Below are positions 55,417 to 63,381 of a stretch of DNA of 64,000 nucleotides, piece after piece. Source of the stretch: Shewanella holmiensis (GTDB taxonomy: Bacteria; Pseudomonadota; Gammaproteobacteria; Enterobacterales; Shewanellaceae); NCBI RefSeq assembly GCF_025370255.1, contig NZ_JAMTCD010000007.1, forward strand, positions 62,001 through 126,000. Direction: 5' to 3'. The position numbers and the translations under genes are program-made. The number at the start of each line of letters is the position of its first letter. Position 1 is the first letter of the stretch. A model generated the notes under the pieces. The model did not search any database. It was not told the DNA's origin and saw only the letters and a program-made list of their open reading frames with translations.

Positions 55417-56568
55417 CTATTTATCTAAAATTAAGGCACTACTAGGAATGTTAACAAGGCGCTGTGAAAGCCACTCCGAATAACTCAAGTCACCTCTTAG
55501 TGCATTTTTAAACATAGGCAGATGATGCATTAACGTCCAAACAGGACGGGTCATCACTCCGCTATCATTGGTCTCATTGAGTAATGTATTTCTCGACTCA
55601 AGGCTTTCGCATATCACCGCATTGAGCCAATAATTCGACTTCGCATAGCAAGGCTCTTCAACAAACTGTATATCAGAACCGGCAAAAAACTCACTGTATT
55701 GAGAGGCAAGTAATCGCTTACTTGCTAGAAGGTCATCAATAACTTCCATCTGAGCACATCCCAAAGCGGCATTCAGATTAGGCATTCGATGATTAAACCC
55801 AGGTTCATCATGATAAAACTCATAAGCATGAGGTACTTTGGCTGTCGTGGTAATGTGCTTTACTCGTTTACCACTTTGCTGACTAGCGCAAAGCACCACT
55901 CCCCCGCCACCAGTAGTAATAATCTTATTGCCATTAAAGCTTATGGCGCCATATTCGCCCATAGTACCAGTGTGTTTATCTTTATAAACCGAACCTAAAC
56001 TTTCAGCGGCATCCTCAACCATAATCAGCTGCCATTGATGACAAATAACCAGCAACTCATCCATTTCAGCAGGATGACCAAATGTATGCATTGGCATAAC
56101 TGCTCTTATCCGTTGTCCTGTCTGTTTATGAACACAGCCTTTATCCGTTAAACAGGCATACTGGTTAAGATATTTTTCTAACGCATCAGGACATAAACTT
56201 AAGCTAGTCTTTGATACATCGATAAATATAGGCTCTGCACCTAGGTGGTAAATAACATTGCAGGTAGCAACAAACGTTAAAGCTTGAGTGAAAACTAAAT
56301 CACCGCGTTCAACTCCGGCCATATATAACGCGGTATGTAATGCCGCTGTTCCATTTACAACTGCAACGGCTTTTACAGCACCTGTGTATTGTTCCATTTC
56401 AGTTTCAAACTCATCCACATACTTGCCGACGCTTGACACAAAAGTACTGTCAATTGTATCTGCCACATAACGTTTTTCATTGCCGGAAAAAGTAGGTGCA
56501 TGCAAAGGGATAAACTGATCTGTTTTATAAATATCACGAATAAACTGACAAATATGAGCTGATTTCAT
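55417..56568 (-). CDS. LegC-type sugar aminotransferase
   Basis: PLP-dependent DegT/DnrJ/EryC1-family enzyme of 383 residues. It converts the 4-keto group made by the dehydratase into a 4-amino group. Features: FSGNEKRYVADTIDSTFVSSVGKYVDEFE, VVNGTAALHTAL, EDAAESLGS, and the PLP lysine in ISFNGNKIITTGGGG. AGGG 9 bases before the ATG. It starts 9 bases after the dehydratase gene and precedes the GNAT gene by 56. Confidence 0.93.
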   Translation of the reverse strand: MKSAHICQFIRDIYKTDQFIPLHAPTFSGNEKRYVADTIDSTFVSSVGKYVDEFETEMEQYTGAVKAVAVVNGTAALHTALYMAGVERGDLVFTQALTFVATCNVIYHLGAEPIFIDVSKTSLSLCPDALEKYLNQYACLTDKGCVHKQTGQRIRAVMPMHTFGHPAEMDELLVICHQWQLIMVEDAAESLGSVYKDKHTGTMGEYGAISFNGNKIITTGGGGVVLCASQQSGKRVKHITTTAKVPHAYEFYHDEPGFNHRMPNLNAALGCAQMEVIDDLLASKRLLASQYSEFFAGSDIQFVEEPCYAKSNYWLNAVICESLESRNTLLNETNDSGVMTRPVWTLMHHLPMFKNALRGDLSYSEWLSQRLVNIPSSALILDK

Positions 56569-56577
56569 CTGTGCACC

Positions 56578-57771
56578 CTACATTTTGCCATCTAAATACT
56601 TACCCGTTTCTTTATGTTCAAACTCAGGCATCATTTTATTAAACAGGGCAACAATTTGGGTTTTAGTCCAGGCTTGTTCAGTTTTCATCGCGCAGATCTC
56701 CTGCTCAAACATCTGCAAAAGTGGCTCATCATAATCAACAGGCGGTTTTATCACCCCTAAATTGGTAAAACGTGCCATATCAAGCACATCATTGCAGGTA
56801 AAAAACTCTTCAATATCTTTCTCACCTGTGGTGTCACTTTGAGTAAACAAACAAGGCCACTTCCCTTGACTAGGTAATGAGTGAACTAACTCCCTTGCCT
56901 CGGTTTCACTTTGGCAGATATGAGGCTCATAACCCAGCTGAACTAAATATTTAACCGCGATATCGGCGAATGACACTAATGGTAGAGCCTGGGTTTGTTT
57001 GGGAAAAAAAATGTCGCGATTCTCACCCAAAAGACAAGACATTAAACAAAGCTCACCCGACTCTTGCGGCGTCACAAAATAGCGTTGAACATCATTAGGG
57101 GCAACAATAGGTTGTTGCTTTAAAATACGCTGATTGAAACTATGCAGCAGTGATCCATCAGAAAAGGCAACATTGGCAAATCGCGCGGTAGAAATGTTTA
57201 TTTGATGGCTACGGCGCATTAAAAACATTTCCATAATTCTTTTAGAAGCCCCCATCATATTCACTGGATTAGTGGCTTTATCAGTGGAAACGCAGAAATA
57301 TTTTTTGACACCGGACCGAATAGACTGCTCAATGGTTTTATCGGTATTAAACACATTCACATCTATCATTCGCATCAAGGTAAAAGGATCTTTTTCACTT
57401 CTCACATGCTTTAAGGCTGATAAATTAAGCACATAATCATACTGGCCGTCAGCCTTGATAAACGCATCATACTCAATTGAACCGATATCAAGCGCGAAGC
57501 TTTGAAAATCACCCGCGATATAGCCAAAAGTACTTCGAATATCCCTCACCAATTCCGCTAAATTATTTTCACTAATATCAACAACATGCAACTTAGCTGG
57601 TTGTCTTTTAAAAATTTCTTTTGTCACCGCCTGGCCAATGGTACCCGCAGCGCCTAAAACCAGAAAACGTGAATTTGCAACCAGAGAACTTAGTTGAGGA
57701 GCTAATCTCGACACGTCACTATCTAATAAAGGAAACTCTCTTCCAATTAACGATAAATCAAACAATTGCAT
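56578..57771 (-). CDS. LegB-type nucleotide-sugar 4,6-dehydratase
   Basis: First committed enzyme: NDP-GlcNAc to the 4-keto-6-deoxy sugar. Extended SDR of 397 residues with LVLGAAGTIGQAV and the catalytic area YFCVSTDKATNPVNMMGASKRIME; the usual Tyr of YxxxK is Met, as in FlaA1/PseB-type dehydratases. The ATG at 57771 has AAAAAGGA eight bases upstream; an in-frame TTG at 57795 would also place the ribosome site inside the gene, so I rejected it. First gene of the operon. Confidence 0.92.
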   Translation of the reverse strand: MQLFDLSLIGREFPLLDSDVSRLAPQLSSLVANSRFLVLGAAGTIGQAVTKEIFKRQPAKLHVVDISENNLAELVRDIRSTFGYIAGDFQSFALDIGSIEYDAFIKADGQYDYVLNLSALKHVRSEKDPFTLMRMIDVNVFNTDKTIEQSIRSGVKKYFCVSTDKATNPVNMMGASKRIMEMFLMRRSHQINISTARFANVAFSDGSLLHSFNQRILKQQPIVAPNDVQRYFVTPQESGELCLMSCLLGENRDIFFPKQTQALPLVSFADIAVKYLVQLGYEPHICQSETEARELVHSLPSQGKWPCLFTQSDTTGEKDIEEFFTCNDVLDMARFTNLGVIKPPVDYDEPLLQMFEQEICAMKTEQAWTKTQIVALFNKMMPEFEHKETGKYLDGKM

Positions 57772-57851
57772 GAGTTGAGTTCCTTTTTGAATCAATAGCA
57801 GACATGGTTATAAGTATTCACAGCCAAAAAATTATCACATATGAAAATACA

Positions 57852-57867
57852 GCAATAATTATTCCAA
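57852..57867 (-). promoter_or_regulatory. Candidate sigma-54 promoter of nonulosonate operon
   Basis: The minus strand reads TTGGAATAATTATTGC, with correct GG-GC spacing of 12 and a perfect TTGC, but TGGAAT rather than TGGCAC at -24. It lies 81 bases upstream of legB. A TATAAT-like hexamer also lies nearby, so a sigma-70 promoter is possible. Confidence 0.35.
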
Positions 57868-58030
57868 GTAATTATATACATGGACATAAAGCTACTATAA
57901 GAGACTAGAAAGCAATTTACTACTTGATTGTAAAGTAAATATAGCGTTTATCACTGAGTATAAACCAGATAACAAATAGGGAGGAAAAAGTCGTAACGAA
58001 AAGAAAGCTTAGGCTTGAAAATAAAATTAG

Positions 58031-58520
58031 AAAGGTCTGTTCAGTATGGAATGGCGCGAGATAGATCATCAACTTGGTATTTGGCTTATCCCAACCAGCA
58101 AAATGAAAGTTAAAAAGCCTCATGCTGTGCCAATAACTAAAGAAGCGATGGACATTCTTACTAGGCGCAGCCAAGAAACCGTTAAAGGTGAACGCTTTGT
58201 ATTCCCGAGTGAGCGCAGTCAATCAGGCCATATTATCGAAAAGGCAGGCAAAGGTAGCTTTTGGCATCGCATTTCAGAACGTGCAGAGCTTCGAGGCACT
58301 GAAAAAGGCCTACGCTTTCAAAAAGAGTTGTCACCATTCATGATTTAAGGCGAACCATCGCCAACTGAAGCGTCATGCGAGGCGGTAAAATTCAAACCAG
58401 TAGTAAGCTACTAGGCCATTGTAATATCAGCATTACTGGCAGTCCTACTGTGGAGAAAGTGCGCGCCGAGCTTGGGCACTCCACGGCGTACCTGCTGGAG
58501 ACGAATGTCGAAGAATTGAA
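58031..58520 (+). pseudogene. Decayed tyrosine recombinase (integrase) remnant
   Basis: The first piece (58046-58348) reads MEWREIDHQLGIWLIPTSKMKVKKPHAVPITKEAMDIL, typical of the phage integrase catalytic domain. A frame change near 58335 leads to TIHDLRRTIAN (58333-58365), the H-x-x-R box, which ends at a TGA. The next open piece has KLLGHCNISIT, another conserved box. The N-terminus is absent and no catalytic Tyr is seen. So there is at least one frameshift, one stop and a truncation. It ends at the 3' end of the tRNA-Arg. Confidence 0.8.
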
Positions 58521-58525
58521 TGTTA

Positions 58526-58601
58526 TGGTCTCCCCACAGGGACTCGAACCCCGATCGGCCGCTTAGGAGGCGGCTGCTCTATCCTGTTGAGCTATAGGAA
58601 G
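58526..58601 (-). tRNA. tRNA-Arg (anticodon CCT)
   Basis: The minus strand folds as a 76-base cloverleaf: acceptor CTTCCTA/TGGGGAG with two G-U pairs, D stem GCTC/GAGC, anticodon stem GCCGC/GCGGC with loop CTCCTAA (anticodon CCT), T stem CGGGG/CCCTG with loop TTCGAGT, discriminator A and encoded CCA. It lies between flgT (upstream) and the integrase remnant, in the usual geometry for a tRNA integration site. The G-U pairs could mean slight decay. Confidence 0.85.
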
Positions 58602-58687
58602 ACAAAACAATTATACTGTTTTTTGCCTTGATGAAAAGCGCTTATTTGGGTTTAAAACTGTTTAGATTTAATTGGTTAATAAACAAA

Positions 58688-58706
58688 CGCCACTGTATAA
58701 ATGGCG
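58688..58706 (-). terminator. Probable terminator after flgT
   Basis: CGCCA (58688-58692) and TGGCG (58702-58706) form a short stem, followed on the minus strand by TTTGTTTATT. It lies 56 bases after the flgT stop and before the tRNA. Confidence 0.55.
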
Positions 58707-58761
58707 ACTTGCTTTAACCAACAAATCAACTCAACATTTACTGATAAAACCCTTACAGTGA

Positions 58762-59964
58762 TTACAACTTAATGGCTATATCATGAACCTGGATATTATC
58801 TGCAGCATCAATATTTTCAATCATTGCGGTGGCGGTGTCTTCACTGACTTGATCTATGATAATTTCAGCGCGATTTTTAGTCACTAATGCACGCATATTA
58901 TTGAGACGGTCTGGAATATTCTTTTGCAAAACGACTTGAAATTTGTCTCCTAATTTAACCCCATTTTTTCGGCCTAAATTAATAATAATACGGTCGCCCT
59001 GCCTCGCTATAATCTGTCCTAATAATGGACGACAGTTCAACGTGTTATCTAATGAAATAATACTTTGTTGCAGCTGCTGACTAATTGCTGCGCCATAGGA
59101 TGAAGACCAGAAACGTTGACTGTTAGGTACCACGGTTTCTTGGCGTTCAAACTCCCACGGAGCATTGGTAGTAAAAGACTCACTCCAAACCACTTCACCA
59201 CTGATCCCGTGAAACAGGGTCAACTCGAAACTAAACTGCCTTAAAGGCGTATCATCCACAAACCCTAGAAAACTAGTGGTGTAAGGCTCTGTAGACATAT
59301 CAATCACTTTAGTTTTTAAAATATACTGACTATCGGTGATTTCACCTAACCAACTTGGAATACCATAACCTTTAAAGTTAACTAATTCGTTTGTGTCGTC
59401 TAAACGTTCATCCGCATGCACTCTTGCAAAACTGGTCACAGACTGACTATTTATCAGCTGACCAAATTGAAAGGTTAGCGCTTTATTGAAACCAAATAGA
59501 TGACCATGATTAAGCTGACTGCGATCGGCAACTTCGATTTGTGGCAATAAAATGGCAGCCTTTAAAGATTGGGCTTTACATTGGTCAGTTTGGCTCGTGT
59601 CATCAACATAGAGTGACAGCATCACGGTTAACGTATCACCGCTGACCATCTCACTTAGCAGTTCAATGTTATTGGCTGCGCCCATACGCTGCATAGAAAA
59701 GGTATCTTGCGTTAACGCTCCTTGGCTAATTTGCTGTTGGCTTGAAAAATTAACCCCTGCTCGCAAACTGGCATAGTTTAGTGCTTGATTTATGGCGTCT
59801 TCACGAGCTTTATCCATATTACCATTAACGATTTTAGCTGTGCCTGTCACTTCGACTTGCTCCGCAATACCATTAAAGCTGATAAAAACAGGTAATAGCA
59901 TTAATACTCGTGCCCAGTTAAGCCAAGTTTGTGTGCTATTTTGATTTTTTAATGCATAAAACAT
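58762..59964 (-). CDS. flgT: Flagellar H-ring assembly protein FlgT
   Basis: Periplasmic protein forming the H ring around the basal body in Vibrio, needed for stable motor assembly. Signal segment near residues 18-35 (VLMLLPVFISFNGIA), then EVTGTAKIVNGNMDKAREDAINQALNYASLRAGVNFSS, the FlgT N-terminal signature. The C-terminal beta domain has IIARQGDRIIINLGRKNGVKLGDKFQV. It has 400 residues. AGGG precedes the ATG. Divergent from flgO-flgP, as in Vibrio. Confidence 0.92.
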   Translation of the reverse strand: MFYALKNQNSTQTWLNWARVLMLLPVFISFNGIAEQVEVTGTAKIVNGNMDKAREDAINQALNYASLRAGVNFSSQQQISQGALTQDTFSMQRMGAANNIELLSEMVSGDTLTVMLSLYVDDTSQTDQCKAQSLKAAILLPQIEVADRSQLNHGHLFGFNKALTFQFGQLINSQSVTSFARVHADERLDDTNELVNFKGYGIPSWLGEITDSQYILKTKVIDMSTEPYTTSFLGFVDDTPLRQFSFELTLFHGISGEVVWSESFTTNAPWEFERQETVVPNSQRFWSSSYGAAISQQLQQSIISLDNTLNCRPLLGQIIARQGDRIIINLGRKNGVKLGDKFQVVLQKNIPDRLNNMRALVTKNRAEIIIDQVSEDTATAMIENIDAADNIQVHDIAIKL

Positions 59965-60049
59965 ATTTCACCCTGCGTCAGATATCTGTCGTCTGCATTG
60001 CAAATCCGCCATTTTACGGTGATTGCATCGCTCTATAACTAAGAATCTA

Positions 60050-60065
60050 GCAATAACTATGCCTA
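60050..60065 (-). promoter_or_regulatory. Candidate sigma-54 promoter of flgT
   Basis: The minus strand reads TAGGCATAGTTATTGC. GG-GC spacing is correct and TTGC is perfect, but the base before GG is A instead of T. It lies 86 bases upstream of flgT, in the flgT-flgO gap. Confidence 0.4.
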
Positions 60066-60139
60066 AACGTTAGGTAAGGCGTGAGTCTTTGGTTTCATCA
60101 CAATCAAGCTATAAAGTTAAAGTCGTCAGATAATCGCTG

Positions 60140-60166
60140 TAAAGAAAATCGCTTCAATGCCGATAA
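60140..60166 (+). promoter_or_regulatory. Sigma-28 promoter of flgO-flgP
   Basis: TAAA (60140-60143) is followed after exactly 15 bases by GCCGATAA (60159-60166), a perfect match to the sigma-28 consensus. It lies 53 bases upstream of flgO. Confidence 0.92.
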
Positions 60167-60219
60167 ATAGTTATTAATCGAATTGCATTGCTTTTTAACC
60201 TAAAGCGAAGGAATAACTC

Positions 60220-60930
60220 ATGCAGCAAAAGTACCCTATTCTCGCGCTGATGCTAACCACAATTGGTCTTGCTGGATGCAGTAACGCAGTCAATCAATCA
60301 CATAACTTGGACTATGTTCAAGATGGGCAACGCATTGGCTATCAAGACCAAAATGACATGTACCAGGAAAAACTGGTTTATGATGTTCACGCTTCAGGAT
60401 TAGCACCAAAAGGCCAGTTGAATGTTTGGGCAGAAAAATTAGTCAATGAACTGGTGTTACAAAATGATGCATTAAGACCTGATCAACCCTTGCTTGTTAC
60501 TACACCTGTAATGAGTGATGATTTTAATCAAACCAATGAATTAGCCTTGCAATTACAACAAAGTTTACAAGCGGCTTTTCATGCCCATGAATTTAACTTG
60601 GTTGATTTGAATGTTGCTAATTCGCTACGTGCAACAGATCACGGTGAACTTATTTTAAGTCGTAATTGGGAGCTACTCCCTACCGATTTACCCGTGTCAC
60701 ATGTGCTAGTTTCAACACTCAGTTTAACTAATGAAGGCGTAAGCTTTAACGGCCGCGTGGTAGATGTAACTAATAATCGAGTGGTTTCAGCGGTGCAATC
60801 GTTTGTAGCAGGTAAAAGCTTATCTGGATACGTATTGCCAGCCAATAAAGTACAAACCCGTGGCGGCATTATCTACCGTACAGAAAACACCAAAGAGAGT
60901 CGTTTTACCGTTTTAGGAGATGAGCAATGA
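60220..60930 (+). CDS. flgO: Outer-membrane flagellar lipoprotein FlgO
   Basis: Lipoprotein of 236 residues with lipobox TTIGLAGCSN (Cys about residue 20). FlgO domain VYDVHASGLAPKGQLNVWAEKLVNELVLQND through SHVLVSTLSLTNEGVSFNGRVVDVTNNRVV. In Vibrio it supports flagellar stability and motility. AAGGAATA before the ATG. Overlaps flgP by 4 bases (ATGA). Confidence 0.92.
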   Translation: MQQKYPILALMLTTIGLAGCSNAVNQSHNLDYVQDGQRIGYQDQNDMYQEKLVYDVHASGLAPKGQLNVWAEKLVNELVLQNDALRPDQPLLVTTPVMSDDFNQTNELALQLQQSLQAAFHAHEFNLVDLNVANSLRATDHGELILSRNWELLPTDLPVSHVLVSTLSLTNEGVSFNGRVVDVTNNRVVSAVQSFVAGKSLSGYVLPANKVQTRGGIIYRTENTKESRFTVLGDEQ

Positions 60931-61379
60931 AAAATATAATGCTATTTATCGCATTAAGCTTATTGATGCTGGGGTGTTCCAGTAATGACAAATACGTGCA
61001 ATGGGAAACCGAGCCACCGAGTCATTTTCCTAAAATTACTGCAGTAGGCTATGCGCCGTTAGCGACTCAGCCGAGTGATATTCAATCACATAAAATGCTT
61101 ATGGCGATGCAAGCTTCTAAGGTTGCGGCATATCGTGAATTAGCAGAGCAGGTGTATGGGCAAAAAATTGATGCGGTAAGCAATGTGAGTGAGTGGCTAC
61201 TGACTAATGATAGTGTTAAGTCATCCGTTAGCGGAATTATTCGCGGAGCTAAAGTCGTTAAAACCTACCCTTCTGGCGACTTTTATGTCACTGAGCTTGA
61301 GCTAGATTTCAAACAGGTTTGGCATTTGTATGAACAGCAAAATCGTTCAAAACGGATTAAAGATGTCACTTACTTTTAG
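60927..61379 (+). CDS. flgP: Outer-membrane flagellar lipoprotein FlgP
   Basis: Lipoprotein of 150 residues with lipobox LLMLGCSS and the LPP20-like domain (KITAVGYAPLATQPSDIQSHKMLMAMQASKVAAYRELAEQVYGQKIDA). In Vibrio it is needed for motility; in Campylobacter FlgP forms basal discs. Translationally coupled to flgO and ended by a strong bidirectional terminator. Confidence 0.93.
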   Translation: MKNIMLFIALSLLMLGCSSNDKYVQWETEPPSHFPKITAVGYAPLATQPSDIQSHKMLMAMQASKVAAYRELAEQVYGQKIDAVSNVSEWLLTNDSVKSSVSGIIRGAKVVKTYPSGDFYVTELELDFKQVWHLYEQQNRSKRIKDVTYF

Positions 61380-61394
61380 ATGATGAACCGACAA

Positions 61395-61422
61395 AAAACG
61401 CCGCGAATTATCGCGGCGTTTT
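61395..61422. terminator. Bidirectional terminator between flgP and the barrel-protein gene
   Basis: Perfect 12-base arms AAAACGCCGCGA (61395-61406) and TCGCGGCGTTTT (61411-61422), loop ATTA. The flanking A and T runs let it work on both strands, which suits the two converging genes. Confidence 0.9.
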
Positions 61423-61472
61423 AGTTTATGTGAAGTTCAATGAGAGACTTATACCTCATTGGACAATCAAGA

Positions 61473-62399
61473 TTAGAATTTCACTTTAAACGCAAGTGCT
61501 GCCGCGGCTTGATCACTGATCTCTTCGCTAAGTTGTGGATTGCTAAGTTCCATGTCGCCATTAAAGTAATAGCCAGCATAAGCATTTAAACTAACACTCT
61601 CGCTGATATTCCATCCAGCACGTAAAAAGCTTACCCACTCTTCAATCTTAATGGCCTTGTCGTCATTTTCAATTAAAAAGCTTTCCGTTCGACGAGAGCT
61701 GCCAACACCAAAATTCCAATCCTGTGATAACTCGTAAGTTAACTCTAAACCAGCAGGGCCACTAAATCCGGCCTGAAAAGGGTTAGCAAGTACCCACTTG
61801 TCAGTAATTTGCCAACGTACCGCAAGATAGGGAACGGTTCGCACCTCAGATATATCATTAAGATAAGCCACACCTATGCCAAGCATATTGCCAGATTCAA
61901 AACGGTACATACCTGAAGCAACTACACCGTAACTTTGTGCATTAGATGAGGAAGCGGTATTGGCATAAGCATATTGAAGTTTTGGGGCAAATAAGAAGGT
62001 CCAATTATTATCTGGGCGATAAATTAACGATAAACCTGCGCTGTATTGATTTATAGTTGACCAAGGTACATTACTGTTTATTAGTGGGCTTTGTTGATTA
62101 ACACGCCAGCCGTAATCAAGGTTTTCATAGCCGATATTAGCCCCAATCATCCAGTGCTTATTAAGTGGCATAGCAGCAGAAAGCTTAGTGATCCAAACAT
62201 CTCTTTTAAGCTCATTACCATTTTCCCCCACATCGGCGGATTGCACTGAAGTGCGAGCAACGTTCAACTCAAAAGGTGAGCGTTTACTCGCCTGTGCATT
62301 CATGCTGCTTAAACCAACGGCGACAACAATGATTGGCACAAGCTTAGGTGTAGACAGCAAATTCCGTATTTGAGTTTGTTGATAAAAAGCACTTGTCAT
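61473..62399 (-). CDS. Outer-membrane beta-barrel protein, unknown function
   Basis: A secreted barrel of 308 residues. A signal peptide containing LVPIIVVAVGLSSMNAQA is followed by alternating aromatic strands (WMIGANIGYENLDYGWRVNQQ, WTFLFAPKLQYAYANTASSSNAQSYGVVASGMYRF) and a C-terminal strand ending AAALAFKVKF, typical of outer-membrane insertion. I chose the ATG at 62399, with AAGGA 9 bases upstream. May belong to the DUF6268 group. Not evidently flagellar. Confidence 0.75.
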   Translation of the reverse strand: MTSAFYQQTQIRNLLSTPKLVPIIVVAVGLSSMNAQASKRSPFELNVARTSVQSADVGENGNELKRDVWITKLSAAMPLNKHWMIGANIGYENLDYGWRVNQQSPLINSNVPWSTINQYSAGLSLIYRPDNNWTFLFAPKLQYAYANTASSSNAQSYGVVASGMYRFESGNMLGIGVAYLNDISEVRTVPYLAVRWQITDKWVLANPFQAGFSGPAGLELTYELSQDWNFGVGSSRRTESFLIENDDKAIKIEEWVSFLRAGWNISESVSLNAYAGYYFNGDMELSNPQLSEEISDQAAAALAFKVKF

Positions 62400-62529
62400 T
62401 AATTGCATCCTTTCGGCTTAATTGATGTTGGATTATTTATTGGTAGAACAATACGTCACACTATACAAACTAGTTCAAAATTATGAAGCTTTATCAAAAA
62501 TGACATTTAATTTAACAACATATCACAAA

Positions 62530-63168
62530 CTATACCTTGTGTGCCCTTAAAAACATTAAGGCAGTCTCTTTCAAATAGTCCTGCCTTTTAGGGAGAATAT
62601 CTGCCGTTGATAAGCCTAACTCTAAACGCATTCGCAGCTCACCAAATAACATTAAGCTCAATCTCACTGCACTGTCGTGTGGGTTTTCGAAATAATACTG
62701 ACCATGCTGATTAACTTTACCTAAATATCCTTTTACTAAATTCAAAATATGTTTCGGGCCAGCATTATAAAATAATTCAGACACCTCAGGATGAGTGTCG
62801 GACTGGGCAACACAGGTTGTAAATACCCTAATCGCCTCTTCTGAAACAATCATTGCACCAAATTGCTGTGCAAAAATAGTCAGTACAACCTCTGGTTGAG
62901 AAGCATCCACTAATAGGTTTTCAGTGAGTTGATGCACCACACATTTTGATTCTATTGATGCAACAAAAAGATCGTCTTTAGAGCCAAAATGGGAGTATAC
63001 CGTTTGCTTAGAAACCCCTGCATGTTTAGCCACCTCATCCATACTGGTATTGGAAAAACCTTGATGGCAAAAAAGCTCAATAGCCGAATGAAGGATCTGC
63101 ACCCGTTTTTGTTCACTTTTCGATAATGTTGCATCCAAATTTACAGCTAGCACATGGTCTTCTGTCAT
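62530..63168 (-). CDS. TetR/AcrR-family transcriptional repressor
   Basis: Protein of 212 residues with an N-terminal TetR helix-turn-helix (FCHQGFSNTSMDEVAKHAGVSKQTVYSHFGSKDDLFVASIE) and a C-terminal ligand-binding helical domain. It is divergent from an efflux adaptor gene, with two palindromic boxes between them. The likely role is to repress the pump genes and perhaps itself. Confidence 0.92.
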   Translation of the reverse strand: MTEDHVLAVNLDATLSKSEQKRVQILHSAIELFCHQGFSNTSMDEVAKHAGVSKQTVYSHFGSKDDLFVASIESKCVVHQLTENLLVDASQPEVVLTIFAQQFGAMIVSEEAIRVFTTCVAQSDTHPEVSELFYNAGPKHILNLVKGYLGKVNQHGQYYFENPHDSAVRLSLMLFGELRMRLELGLSTADILPKRQDYLKETALMFLRAHKV

Positions 63169-63228
63169 CTTTAACTCGTAGTGTTTTTACTTATATTCAA
63201 CATTTAATACTATTTAATCACAAAATAG

Positions 63229-63271
63229 ACTAGACAGTCCAGTTTCATATAATTAGACTAGACAGTCTAGT
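63229..63271. promoter_or_regulatory. Two palindromic boxes, likely TetR operators
   Basis: ACTAGACAGTCCAGT (63229-63243) and ACTAGACAGTCTAGT (63257-63271). The second is a perfect 15-base palindrome around a central base and the first has one mismatch. Their starts are 28 bases apart. They lie between the divergent TetR and efflux adaptor genes. Confidence 0.85.
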
Positions 63272-63381
63272 TTAACATTAGTGTTACATTGCTACGTTAC
63301 ATAGCCGAATAAGCATTTTCTGCTATGGATTAATAAGTTGTTTGCATCACGTATAAATTATTATCCTAATGGGGTACAAAA

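Noticed and set aside
57920..58222. Minus-strand open frame of 100 codons in the legB-tRNA gap
   Set aside because: It overlaps the integrase remnant on the opposite strand and has no recognisable domain or ribosome site.
58375..58566. Open frame ending in MVSPQGLEPRSAA, looking like a small protein
   Set aside because: Its last part is the antisense reading of tRNA-Arg(CCT), a known annotation artefact. The first part is integrase debris.
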